Source: Parastagonospora avenae f. sp. tritici 18332-5 (Eukaryota; Ascomycota; Dothideomycetes; Pleosporales; Phaeosphaeriaceae). Taken from it: a stretch of 64,000 bases of DNA. The translations under genes were made by a program, and so were the position numbers. The stretch is taken from positions 372,001-436,000 of the forward strand of contig JAFJTR010000014.1 in the NCBI GenBank assembly GCA_022559985.1. The letters run 5' to 3'. The notes below the pieces were generated by a model. That model was not told the DNA's origin, made no database searches, and saw only the letters and a list, made by a program, of their open reading frames with translations. This document shows, one piece after another, positions 31,797-43,429 of this stretch (positions are counted from its first letter, which is position 1; each line of letters opens with the position of its first letter).

Positions 31797-34720
31797 ATGT
31801 CGGGCAACTCGCTCCCTCGCCCGTCGCGGCCCTCAATCGCACCTCCCACCGGACCTCTGCCTTCGCTACCGGTAGCGAAAACACGTCACTCCAACATCGG
31901 TATCGCCCAGCGCAGCAGCTCGAGCTCGCTCCTCCCCAGCGCGACCGCCATTCGTGCTGTATCGTCTTCATCACTGCCTTACCGACCGGGCTCGAAGCAT
32001 GGAAACTCGCCGTCAGTCCCCACGCTGAGTGCAGATGGCGGGCCCGTAGGTTCGCTACCACCAGGGAAGTCCCTACGGAAAACTGTCAGCATCGGTGCAT
32101 TCCCCCAGCCACCCAGACACAATGGCAGTGGTAAGTCCTCTGCACCAGGCAGTCCATTGTCCGCAAGCACAACTCTGGGTGGTGAATCAGTGGACCGCCG
32201 GCTGTCATCCGTCTCCAAAGCTTCGGTACCGTCAAGGAATAGCAGCTTGAAAAAGCCGAGGACGTCGAACATTGGGGGCGCGCGGGGCCTGCTGCCAAAA
32301 TCGCCCCTGTCCCCTCCTAGCCTCTTGAATGCCAGCGCAGACTCTGTACCAGTCGACACAGCCCATCTCAGCCTACCTTCACCACCGCAGAGCCGCAACT
32401 CGTCCCCACAGGGATCCTACGCAACGAGCGTTACCACATTCGAGGAAGGGGCAGAAGACGACGCCAGAGGTCGAGTGGATAGCAAGGGCGACAACAGCCC
32501 ATTGCCAAAAGACGGCAAAGGCAATGTGCTTGTCAGCGTGCGAGTACGGCCCGACGTTGGAGCAAAAGACAGCAAGCAAGAAGTAGAGTGGGATGTCAAC
32601 AACAAGCACGCTCTGATCTCATACAAGGGTCGCGAGGGCGGAGAGTACAACTATGGTGAGGTCACACATTGTTATGCAAGATGCGATCCATGCAGCTAAC
32701 TTATGTCTGCACAGATAACGTCTTCGACACTCAGGACAACAACGCTCGCGTATACGACGCGGCCGCCAAGCGATTGGTACGACGGGTCATGGAGGGCTAT
32801 CATGGTACCGTATTCGCCTACGGCATGACTGGAACCGGCAAGACGTTTTCCATGCAAGGCACTGCCACAAACCCTGGTGTGATACCATTGGCAATCACAG
32901 ACATATTTTCTTACATCCGAGAGACACCACACCGAGAGTTCCTTCTCAGAGTGAGCTACCTGGAAATCTACAACGAAAAGATCAATGACTTGCTGGCTGG
33001 GCCAATCGCTGGTACTAATGGCTTACCTGGACCACAGGAGGAAATTAAGCTTCGCGAGGATAGCAAACGCGGCGTTTATGCGACGCCACTGAAAGAGGAA
33101 ATCGTGCAAAGTCCGACGCAGCTTTTGAGGGTCATCGCTCGTGGTGACAATGCCAGACGAGTAGCTGGCACACAGTTCAACGCGCGGAGTTCGCGAAGTC
33201 ACGCCGTGGTGCAGATCGTTGTTGAGAGTAGAGAACGTGCACCAGCTCCTACGGGAAACCTGGCCAACAGCAAAAGGTCTGCTATTGTTCCTGGAGGTGT
33301 TCGAGTTTCTACACTCAGCCTGATCGACTTGGCAGGGTCTGAAAAGGCGGCCGACAACAAGGAGAGGCGCACGGAAGGATCGCACATCAACAAGAGCTTG
33401 CTCACCCTGGGTACTGTCATTGCACGGCTGTCCAGTGACAAGGAGAAAGCCGAAAAGGACAAGGGCAAGGGCGACAAGCACTTGCCATACAGAGACAGCA
33501 AGTTGACCCGACTACTCCAGCCTGCTCTATCCGGAAACTCTTTGGTCAGCATTCTGTGCACAATCCAAATTGGAGCGAGTGGTAGTGCTGCGCATGCGTC
33601 AAGCCATACACTGGAGACCTTGAACACCCTCAAATTTGCGTCCCGGGCAAAGAACAATATTGTTAGCCACGCAAAGAAAGCCGATGACTCGCTGGGTGCA
33701 GGCGGCGACGCTGCAGGGCGTGCGCTACTGGACCGTTACCGGCTTGAGATCCAGGACCTCAAGAAACAGCTCGAGGAAAGCAAAGGCAAAGAGACCAAGG
33801 AAGAGGAAGAGGACGAACTGAAGCGCGACCTGGAGGAAGAGAAGGAACGTGAGATTGCAGACAAACATCGCCACGAAGAACAGATGCTGGAGATGCAACT
33901 CGCACGAACGGCGCTAAAAGAGCGGATTGAGCACCTCAACAGGCTTATTCTCAGCTCCAAGTCCCTCGGTGTTAACAACGGCCGATCATTTTCCTCCATG
34001 AGCTTCCAGCGTGGCTCCGTCCTTGGAAACCAGGTCGACATGCGGCCATCGTCCCTTCGCTCATCTACAAGTCATGCTACTCTTGAAGTGCCGGGTCGGC
34101 ATAGCACGACAACACCTCTCCAAGTAGATGGCTCTGAAGAAGATGACTCTGTTGGGGAGAATGGAGACGGCTTTGCTACTCAAAGTGTGCAGATTCATTC
34201 GTTGCAAGCAGACCTTGCAGACAAAAACCGCTATATTGCTACCTTGGAAAAGCGCTTGTTGCACGCTAGGAGATCTAGTCACTCCCGAGTTTCCATGTCA
34301 CTGTCACACAAGATTGGGAGTAGCAGCGAGGACGGTGGGCTGATTGCAACCATCGCGGAGAAGGATTCTGAAATTTCCAATCTGCGTGCCCAGCTGGAAG
34401 ATAAGGAGCGGATGATCGCCGCACTCACGTCAGCCCGCAAAAAGAGCGAAACCGCGCACGAGGTTGTCAGCGAAGGATCGCCTGGCAGTCGTCGAACCTC
34501 GTCATTCAACCGCAACAGTGAACACAGCACTATTAGCTTCGCGTCCAAGGCACCGACCTCGCCAATAAGCCCCAAGCCATTCTTGCCGGCACCAATTACC
34601 AGCAATGCAAGCAGTAAGAATATTGAAGAGATGACACGTATGCTGGATGAGATGATCGGCATGAAAGTGGACAAGGCGGCAAGGAGAAGCAGTTTGATGC
34701 CTGTCAGTGAGGGTCGATAG
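31797..34720 (+). CDS. kipA: Kinesin-7 / Kip2-type motor protein (KipA-like)
   Basis: A plus-end-directed microtubule motor. Two exons, 31797-32655 and 32715-34720, with a 59-nt intron, total 2865 nt and 954 aa. A ~230-residue Ser/Pro-rich N-terminal extension precedes the motor domain. The motor begins at VLVSVRVRPD, and the splice join gives YNYDNVFD. Motor motifs are the P-loop GMTGTGKTFSM, switch I NARSSRSHAV, switch II LIDLAGSEKA with the HINKSLLTLGTVI helix, and PYRDSKLTRLLQPALSGNS. Coiled coil rich in Glu/Lys/Arg runs over ~residues 645-730, with shorter coiled segments later. The long N-terminal extension and the motor type match Kip2/KipA, which carry polarity factors to microtubule tips in hyphae. 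The symbol is by analogy with Aspergillus. Confidence 0.92.
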
Positions 34721-36099
34721 CATCCCACATAAAGACATGGAAGCCGCGCCACAATTGTGGTACATGGCGACACATATCGTCCGTACTACGCCGCAGAACC
34801 GAACCCATGAAGAGCCCACGAGTTTAACGTAATGAGGATGAGTCGTCAGCGCAGTGGAGCAATTATTTCAATCACACATAATGCGCAGGGAGCGCAGGCG
34901 TAACGGACAGGAATGGGAGCATTTCTCGATATACAGGATCATCGGGCCGCAGGGCACGTTGCCTATATCTACCTACTCTGGACTACTGCGCCAACATATA
35001 TCGCAGGGACACGGCATTTGCGCTTTTTTCTTTCGTTTTCTTCTTTCGGTCTGCCGAGAAGGGCTTTCATCTGATACCCCGTTTCCTGCAAGGTGTCTTG
35101 TTTAGTGGCACTGTAGCAGCACAGCTTCTATATCTGTATTAGTACGCCAAATGCCGAATGTTGTGCTTACTCGACTTGGCACTACCCGGCCCCCAGAGCA
35201 TATGAATAGTGAACAAGCCAGCCTATGCGTGCATATCATACCACTGTATATTTGAGGCGGAGGTCTAAACAAGTGACCTCGGCGCTGACGACCGTTGCCA
35301 AATTAGCCATGTGACGTGGCGCTAGCCAATGATCAGACCATGGTCGCCGCAGAGCTAATTTGAGCGCGGATCACTGAATGGTCTAATCCAAGACTGTTAC
35401 ACCAAGATGAAACGACTAGTCGGGCCACGACAGCGTCTGAGGTGCCCTTCTTTGCATCCGCGGCAGCATGCCTAGCCAAGCCGACCTTAATCTGGACTTC
35501 GCGTCTGCTTTCCTTGATCTCCTTCCTGGATGAGGCTTCACACCAGGCAACGCATTGACTTTTAGATCTCACCAGTTCGATCCGCAATTTGGAACTTCCC
35601 GCTACTCACAAGGCAGCATTCTGTGCCACTCGTCGGCCGACTCGTTAGCTCAGGCTCCTTGAGGGAGATCGTCTGTTCGTTTGGCAGCCGCTTGAAACTT
35701 GTTACGCTTTGAAGTGCTTCCTGCGGCAGAATTCCCATTTCTCTCTGACCTGTTGCCGCTGACCCTTCTCATCTGGCATGACTTCATAGCCTGCAGGCTC
35801 GACGTCCTTTCTCCTACACTTACATTCTCTTCTGCTTGTTCCTTGTGTTGCTTGTTGTTCATTTCCCTACTCTCCTTGACGGCACGGCAATCTTGAAGCT
35901 TGCCTCGTCCCCTCTTTTTTTTGAACGTTACGCGGCACACCTGCAGGGACAGGTTGTCACTCGTGTTGGACCGGAATTTCTGTCCTAGCCTTACCCACAT
36001 ACTCATTTACGGCGCGAACGCCTGTGCCTACAACTGCCCCGAAGCTGCCGATCATTGCAAGGAAGACCGAAGTTCAATTCCGGCCTTCCGAACATCGAC
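34721..36099. other. Intergenic region
   Basis: About 1.38 kb downstream of the kinesin and upstream of the fucosyltransferase-like gene. No gene is supported. A C/T-rich tract near 35.7-35.9 kb may be part of the downstream gene's promoter or 5' UTR. Confidence 0.55.
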
Positions 36100-37996
36100 A
36101 TGCTCGGTCAAGCGACGAAGAAGCTGTCCAAGATGCATGCAAGAAGGAATCCAAACTTGTCGATACAGTCGACGGCGACATACTCACAGCTTAGCCCATC
36201 TGTGCAATCAGCGACGTCTGGTGCTTTCCTGTCGCCTACGGTTGCGTCTCGACGTGGCCTGCTATCCGGACGTTCTCCACCTGCCTCCCCGAGTCTCCCT
36301 TCACTTGTTCCGAGACATGGAAAGAAACCCACGCAACAATCACACACTCGACTCGTGAAGAGGATACTCGTTGGCTGCTGTGGAGTGGCATTCTTACTAT
36401 GGATTGTTCTTCGCCAAATTTACTCGGACTCGCAGCAAGCTGTGAGTTATGATGATGAGCAGGAATGGGAGATGGTTGGAGGCAGCTCGTTGCCCAAGGA
36501 ACCTTCAGCAGTCGCGGTCCAAGATGCGAAGGGCAAGATGAAATGGACGGTATCAATCCCGTCGAACCTGGAATTTCCGTTGAAGCCGGCACAGTACCTG
36601 GATATGTGCCAACAGTGTATGGAGCTGGCATCATCCGTTCGCCAAGAAGCGAAGTCGGGCAACGTTGCCAAACGTATGCTCAACTACTATCAGCAAGACC
36701 AGTACTATATCGATGTTCAGGAGGCGGAACAGCAGTCGCTACTACCACCATCAAAAGAGACCGGAAGGCCGAAGGGACTTGTAGAGGACGAGTCGATTGT
36801 GGATGGCTTCTCAACGTCTGGACAGAAGGTCTGTGACAAATCCTTGACATATGTCATGGAGACAGACGACGCAGGCTTCGGTAACACATTAATGCGTCTC
36901 TGGATGTCGTACGGTCTAGCCAAAGCCGAGAACCGGTCTTTCTTCATCGATGACACTCGCTGGTAAGTCCAATCTGTACAAGATGGAATCCCACATACTT
37001 ACAACCCCTCCCAGGCCCTACGGCAAATACTCAACCTACTTCCAACCCCCTCCCTCCACCAACTGCGCGCCGCCCCCGAAATCCCACATCGTCCCCTGCC
37101 CGCACACGGCCCGCCACCTCGTCGTCTCACACGCAACCGTGAAGTCCACCTTCGGCCACGCCTTCAACGAAGAATACGAAGACGCGCGCAAAATGCGCAT
37201 CGAGCGGCAACACAAGATCTTCGCGCTGCTGCGCACCGGCTACGAAGCGCTGTTCAAGCTCAAAGGCGACGACGCCAAATACGTGCTCTCCCGCGCGCTC
37301 GAACTCTACGGCGACATCAAGCAGCACGGGGGTATATCCATCGGTATCCACGTACGCCACGGCGACAAACACCCCATGGAGTACCAGTACCAGAAAGACT
37401 ACATCCCGCTGTCCCGCTACGTCGACACCGCGCGCGATATCTACATCGACCTGGTCGAGAACGCCGCCGGGGGTTCGAAATCTAAACGCAGTGCCCGCGA
37501 AGCAGAGGGCTTGTTCGCGCGCCACACCCCCTCGAAAATGATCCTCGCCTCCGACGACCCCCTCGTCTACACATCCCCTGAGATCGGCCTGAACTCCATC
37601 CGCGCACAGGACCGCATCGTGCTCGCAACAAAGGCCGCGCTCGAAGCCGCGTCCGCCTCCAAACATCCATATCTCGACGAAATCACCGGCTGGGAGGGCG
37701 GCTTCTACAAAGACGTCTTTTTCAGCCTCGGCCAGGCGGGAAGTAATGCGCTGGCGAATAATCACCAGGGCGAGGTTACCAAGGATGCCATGGGGCTGCG
37801 GGAGCTGGTGGGCAGGGCGTATCTGCTGGATTTGGCGGTGCTGGGGAAGGCGGATACGGTAGTTTGTACGGTGAGTAGTACGACGTGTAGGGTGTTGGGG
37901 GTTATGCTTGGGTGGGATGCGATGGTGGGGAAGGAGGAGGGGAGGAGGTGGAGGAGCATTGATGGGAGTTTTGAGTGGAAGGGGATTATGTGGTGA
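36100..37996 (+). CDS. Fucosyltransferase-like type II Golgi membrane protein
   Basis: Two exons, 36100-36962 and 37015-37996 (intron 52 nt, GTAAGT..CCCAG), total 1845 nt, 614 aa. The ATG at 36100 is the first in frame; the open frame upstream begins with TTG. Residues 1-85 are a basic, Ser-rich cytosolic tail. A single membrane segment lies at ~87-105 (LVGCCGVAFLLWIVL-like). The lumenal part has ETDDAGFGNTLMRLW, resembling the Gly-Asn-rich donor loop of O/alpha-6-fucosyltransferases, and the join gives DDTRWPYGKYS. GISIGIHVRHGDK at ~residue 396 parallels the HxRRxDK GDP-fucose-binding motif. KMILASDDP is the conserved strand later in the fold. Sugar and acceptor are not proven. Its last ~280 nt are strongly G-rich. 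Confidence 0.78.
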
Positions 37997-38338
37997 CTTT
38001 GCGGTAGAGGTTGTGGGCAGTGGGAGAATAGGCAAATGATATAAACGCTTTTTGCAAGCTACTTTCTTGGAACTCTGAGCTGTGCTGTTTGTTTTGCGTT
38101 CACATGTTTTTTGCACAATTAGAAATAGATCTCAGGTGGTTGGAAATGCTACCAGGTCTTGCAAGAAGCGATGGTATTCGTCCCGTAGATGCATGTGAAG
38201 TGCTCCAAACATACCGTGAGATATGGAGTGTTCCTCCCTCGAAGTATTTACTAACGCCCACGCATGCCAATATTAATGATTTGAAGGTACACCTACATAT
38301 CCAAACATATTCAATACGTCATATTCTTACACACCCCA
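37997..38338. other. Short convergent intergenic region
   Basis: About 340 bases between two convergent 3' ends. It is expected to hold both 3' UTRs. I see no other element. Confidence 0.6.
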
Positions 38339-40018
38339 TCACGCCTTGCCCTTCCCCTTCGCACTCCCCTGGCCCCTCCGCCTCTCCCAAACCATAACAT
38401 ACGCCTCCTTAGTAAACAGCGTCTCGCCCCTCTCCTTCTCCACAAACAAGTCCTGAATCCCATACCACTCATCCCTCGCACGATCCTTCAACTGCACTCT
38501 CCACACCTTACTTTCCTGCTCGCCTTCAACACTGTCATCCTTCTTCTTGACCGCCTCGTGCGTGATGTTGGCGACGAGGTCATACCAAATCGGCTCGCCC
38601 GGCGGGTATTCTTTCGGATTCGGCTCCACATATGGCGACATGTCGAGGCTGACGGTCGGGAATGTGACGATGGTGGGGTTGCGCTCAGACACGAATTTGT
38701 TTTTGCTGAAACGCTTGATGTTGAAGAGGAGGTAGGGGGGCAGAGGGTGTAGGAGGCGGTAGCGCACGCGGTTCTTCATCTTCTCTTGTGGACGCATGCC
38801 GTCGTACTTGCCGAGTATAGTGGTCAGGGGGACTTGTGGGATGATGTTTTTCTCCAGCGCGTCTTGGAAGAGCGGAGCGGCGGGCAGGTCGAGTGTGAGG
38901 ACGAGGAATTTGGAGATTTCGGTTTTCACGGCGGCGTCTTCGAAGCGGAGACGGTCGCCTGCGTCGGCGCGGGCGGTGATTTCTTGGGATTCGATTTTCA
39001 CGGAGCCTTGGAAGACTTTTTGGACGATGGAGGAGCCGGGTTTGGTTTTTGAGCCACCGACTGCGAGGTGGAGATGGTTGAGGAACCAGGAGATGAAGTC
39101 GACGGGGTCCGCTTGGTCGGTCAAGTTGAAGCGCTTTGAGGATCGCAGCGCAACTTCTTGAAGCAGCTCGTGTGGTGAAACGTGTGTCTTGAATGCTCGC
39201 GGGTTCCATATCTTGCGGACTAGAGTGCTGAATCGCTGTGCAATTTGTGGTCGACTTGAAAGATCCTCCAGCATAAAGTAGTTTCTCAGCGGCACGACAT
39301 GCGACAATGCCTGTATTACTACGTTGAAGTAGTCGTTTGCCTTGATGTTGTTCATACCTACGAATCCAGGTATGTATTCTCGATTCGATAGGTCCCACGA
39401 CACCTTTGGTTCCTTGTCCAGCCGCGCAACCTCTGCCTTGCTCATCCTTGGGTCCACGACGAACTTGAGATCGTCAAGCGACTTCGACTGGACCTCGTAG
39501 CCTTCCGGCAGCACGAAGACTTTCTTCGTCTCCATGTTGACGTATACGTGATGACCCTCTTCCAGCGCATGGAAGTATGCTTGCGACTTTGGACCTCGAC
39601 CCTGGTAGTATTTCCCACACACGAGACAGGCGTATACGTTGATGTTCGATAGCGTGACGGAGCACAGTTTTTCGAAGTCAAAGTCGAGCACCTTGCGGTT
39701 TATGGTGTCGAGGTACAGATCGGTGTATCCTGCCTCTGGCGCAATTTGACGCTTCGGCGCAGCGATCGCGGGCTCGTTATCGTCTTCATCATCCAATGCG
39801 CCGGCCTCTTCAAGCTCCGCATGCGCTTCTGCACCTGCGCCTGCAATATCGATTTTGCTTTCGTCTTTGAGTCGCGAAGGTATCATGTGTCCATTGGTCG
39901 CGGTTCCATTCTGCTCAGGGCTGTCCATCTCTTCGTCGTCGACTCTTGCGCGTTTTGAAGCTGGTGATGGCGCGTCGTAAACATCTTCAAGAGGCTCTAG
40001 CGCTTGTCGCTTGACCAT
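38339..40018 (-). CDS. SAD1: U4/U6.U5 tri-snRNP protein Sad1/USP39 (inactive ubiquitin-protease fold)
   Basis: A single-exon gene of 559 aa. Its acidic N-terminus is followed by a ZnF-UBP domain (YACLVCGKYYQGRGPKSQAYFHALEEGHHVYVN, with Cys/His zinc ligands, shown here as spaced motifs YACLVCGKYY, QAYFHALEEGHH). A USP-fold domain follows. The position of the catalytic Cys box reads GFVGMNNIKANDYFNVVIQ with Asp in place of Cys, as in USP39/Sad1, so peptidase activity is not expected. Other USP-fold strands are LLFNIKRFSKNKF and YDLVANITHEA, and the C-terminal WYGIQDLFVEK block is kept. The protein helps assemble and hold the tri-snRNP in pre-mRNA splicing. It is divergent from CCT2 by 261 nt. 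Confidence 0.95.
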   Translation of the reverse strand: MVKRQALEPLEDVYDAPSPASKRARVDDEEMDSPEQNGTATNGHMIPSRLKDESKIDIAGAGAEAHAELEEAGALDDEDDNEPAIAAPKRQIAPEAGYTDLYLDTINRKVLDFDFEKLCSVTLSNINVYACLVCGKYYQGRGPKSQAYFHALEEGHHVYVNMETKKVFVLPEGYEVQSKSLDDLKFVVDPRMSKAEVARLDKEPKVSWDLSNREYIPGFVGMNNIKANDYFNVVIQALSHVVPLRNYFMLEDLSSRPQIAQRFSTLVRKIWNPRAFKTHVSPHELLQEVALRSSKRFNLTDQADPVDFISWFLNHLHLAVGGSKTKPGSSIVQKVFQGSVKIESQEITARADAGDRLRFEDAAVKTEISKFLVLTLDLPAAPLFQDALEKNIIPQVPLTTILGKYDGMRPQEKMKNRVRYRLLHPLPPYLLFNIKRFSKNKFVSERNPTIVTFPTVSLDMSPYVEPNPKEYPPGEPIWYDLVANITHEAVKKKDDSVEGEQESKVWRVQLKDRARDEWYGIQDLFVEKERGETLFTKEAYVMVWERRRGQGSAKGKGKA

Positions 40019-40279
40019 TTTGAGCGACGGTAATTATCCGTGTTCTTTTGGAGGGAGCGCCGGAGACACAGTAATGGCGCTCAATTATTTAGATACGGGA
40101 TAGCAACTGTGGAGTGACAGAGAGTGGTCGAGGCAGCAAAGAGCCCCGTCGGCGAAACTTCGGTAAGCACTTCCGCGCGGGACAGCTTCGAAAAAAGTCG
40201 CGTCCAGGCACCGCAGCTACAACCCCACATCTTCTGAGATACCCCTCTGTTTCCACACCGGCAACAGACTGTTTCCAAG

Positions 40280-42023
40280 ATGGTATGCCCACTATCACAT
40301 CTTTGAGGCGGGCCACTGCTAACACCTGCTCAGTCATACAACAACCCCACACAGATCTTTGCGGAGGACGTCACGGAGGAGAAGGGCGAGAATGCGCGTC
40401 TCTCAGCCTTCGTAGGCGCCATCGCCGTTGGCGACTTGGTCAAGAGCACACTGGGCCCCAAGGGCATGGACAAGATATTACAATCGGCGTATGCTGGTCA
40501 CACCCCCATCTGTTTGGACCACAGCTGACATGTTTGGCAGCTCCACTGGCGAAATTATGGTAACCAACGACGGCGCCACGATCCTAAAAGCCATTGCCCT
40601 CGACAACGCGGCCGCCAAAGTGCTTGTCAACATCTCAAAGGTGCAAGACGACGAAGTCGGTGACGGAACCACATCGGTCACAGTCCTTGCCGCTGAGCTC
40701 CTCCGCGAGGCCGAGAAGCTTGTAGACCAGAAGATCCACCCTCAGACCATCATTGAAGGTTACAGGATAGCAAGTGTGGCGGCGCTGAAGGCGCTAGAGA
40801 AGATTGCAGTGGATCACAGCCAGGATGAGACTGCTTTCAGGCAAGACCTGGAAGCGATTGCCCGCACAACCTTGAGCTCCAAGGTGCTGTCCCAAGACCG
40901 ACAAAAATTCGCAAAGCTCGCCGTCGACGCCGTGTTGAAGCTCGGAGGCTCGACCGACCTTACACATATCCAGATCATCAAGAAGGCAGGAGGCAAGCTC
41001 AAGGACTCCTACCTGGACGAGGGATTCATTTTGGACAAGAAGTTCGGTGTGAACCAGCCGAAGCGGATAGAGAACGCGAAGATCTTGGTTGCAAACACAG
41101 CCATGGACACGGACAAGATCAAGATCTTTGGCGCAAGAGTGAAGGTTGACTCGACCGGCAAGCTGGCTGATTTAGAGAAGGCAGAGCGTGAGAAGATGAA
41201 GGCCAAGGTCGACCGTATCAAGGCCCACGGGATCAACTGCTTCGTCAACCGACAGCTCATCTACAACTGGCCAGAGCAGCTCTTTGCGGATGCCGGCATC
41301 TGCTCCATTGAGCACGCAGACTTTGATGGTGTCGAGCGGTTAGCGTTGGTCACAGGCGGTGAGATCACTTCAACATTCGATCACCCAGAGAACGTCAAGA
41401 TTGGCCAGTGCGATCTGATTGAGGAAGTCATCATTGGAGAGGACACTCTGATCAGGTTCTCTGGTGTCAAGGCCGGCCGCGCGTGCACAATCGTCCTTCG
41501 TGGCGCAACCGAGCAGCTCCTTGACGAAGCAGAGCGCTCGCTCCACGATGCTCTCGCTGTCCTCTCACAGACAGTCAAGGAGCCCCGCACTACTCTTGGT
41601 GGTGGATGTGCCGAGATGAACATGGCAAAGGCGGTCGCGGAGGCTGCACAGAACGTGGCTGGCAAGAAGGCCATTGCAGTCGAGTCCTTCTCTAAGGCAC
41701 TCCAGCAACTACCCACGATTCTGGCCGACAATGCTGGATTCGACTCAAGCGATCTAGTTACCCGCCTCCGAAAGGCAGTGTACTCGGGTCTTACCAGCTC
41801 GGGACTAGACCTTCTTACACCCGGCGGTGGTATCACGGACATGAGGGAGCTAGGCGTCATTGAGAGCTACAAGCTCAAGCGTGCGGTGGTCTCGTCGGCA
41901 TCAGAAGCTGCTGAAGTAAGTTGTTTCTCAGCCAAATGGAGTATCCAAACTAACGTCGAATAGTTGCTTTTGCGAGTAGACAACATCATCCGCAGCGCTC
42001 CCAGGAGACGCGACCGCATGTAA
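40280..42023 (+). CDS. CCT2: T-complex protein 1 subunit beta (CCT2)
   Basis: A subunit of the cytosolic TRiC/CCT chaperonin that folds actin, tubulin and WD40 proteins using ATP. Four exons: 40280-40282 (ATG only), 40334-40488, 40541-41915 and 41964-42023, with introns of 51, 52 and 48 nt. The total is 1593 nt and 530 aa, the family length. Group II chaperonin marks: KSTLGPKGMDKIL (joined to SASTGEIMVTNDGATILK), VGDGTTSVTVLAAELL, RTTLSSKVLS, the GGGCAEMNMAKAV block, and LTPGGGITDM near the C-terminus. The last exon adds 19 residues with IIRSAPRRRDRM, a typical CCT2 end. The first exon contains only the start codon. Confidence 0.97.
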
Positions 42024-43429
42024 GCGGGAGACATAAAAGTAAGGACGCCAGATGTTGGTTCAGCAGGAGGCCTAGGTCGGACACGATGTCGATGAACAAC
42101 CAAGACTTGACTCTGGTACCAACACTGTGCTACCATATAACGACCTAATGCAGTCAAAGAGAGCCGAAAAGACGCATTCGACATGCAACGGATATTGAGC
42201 AAATGTTGAACCGCATCGTGAGGGTCTCGCTACAGAAAAGTAACCACGGCACACGCGCATCGGACTTTTGTTAGCTGCATAGCAATATACCACATCAAAT
42301 GCCAATGACAACATCGCAGACCGCGCTGATCGTGCTGATGTCGTGACTAACACAAGCAAACTATGAGTTCTGAGATGAAGCCCACTTCTGTATCACACCC
42401 CCGTACGAAGTGTTTCAAGTTTCAACGATGGGCCTAGCCAGGAAAAACGCCGGCCATGCTATGTTTCATGTGCTGCAGGTGTTGTTTGAGGACCAGAGTT
42501 TCTACGATCTTCGAGCGTCTTCTAGGAGAATATGGCCCGATTGAGACGGTGTCGCTCCGATAGATTGCCCTGTCGCCACTTGCACGACACGCGACACAGC
42601 ACGGAGGGAGGATGCAGGATGGTGGCACGCCATGGAGCAGACTTCCTCTTTTGCCTGAATGTCTAGAACTAGAACGGGGGCGGACCTGGTGCCAGTGGGA
42701 CCTGTAAAGTTCCGCGGCGAGGGCAAGAAGATGGCTGGAGCAGGGCGTACTGGAGGCTTATACCGCGATGTTGGTACACGCCAACGGGCACAGCCAGTCA
42801 TACAGGGCCCATGTGTTGAGAAGTAAGTGCAGAGGCGATTGGCACGGCCGTGGGCCGAGGCGGTAGGGAAGCCAGGAACTGTAAGGGCAGTGTATACAGC
42901 GTACCTGCAGTCGCGTGTGCGAGTAGCTCCCTGTCAAAGGAAGGAACGATGCAGATGCATGGTGCAGCCGAACGGTCGCACAAGAGGGGCCGACTGAAAG
43001 TCTAACATAAGGGACGACCGAAAGTCTACTTGATAACAACACCGAAGTCTGCCTCATTGCTGCAGGTCTGCGGCGGCCATAACTGCACCACAGCCCCTCG
43101 CTTCTCTATCTTCAGCATTTGTTCCTGTAGGAATACCTGGGTACCTGCGGCGTCAGCCACCATTGCGCGCGCCAAGCAGGGGTCTATTTCAAGGGAAACC
43201 GACTGGAGCGAGCGTATCAGGATCCAGTTAGAAGGACGGGCCGCACCCCCAGGCCCACGCTCAGCTAATCCCCCGCCCGTTAATATCGAGCGACCAGGCC
43301 AAAATCACCGCTGCTGACCTGTGTTTCCTTCACTCTCGACACGCCCGCCATCGCTTCCTGTCCATGATCCATCTCTCCTCCGCGTCTCGCCTGCCCCAGG
43401 CTTCCACCTAGACGACGCTCTCGCCCGCA
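42024..43429. other. Intergenic region, promoter side of IRE1
   Basis: About 1.4 kb. Small frames occur on both strands but none has coding support. The last ~150 bases are C-rich, as in the 5' UTR of a strongly regulated gene. Confidence 0.55.

Noticed and set aside
37127..38116. 329-aa open frame on the minus strand
   Set aside because: It is antisense to the GC-rich end of the fucosyltransferase-like gene, and its composition is that of a shadow frame.
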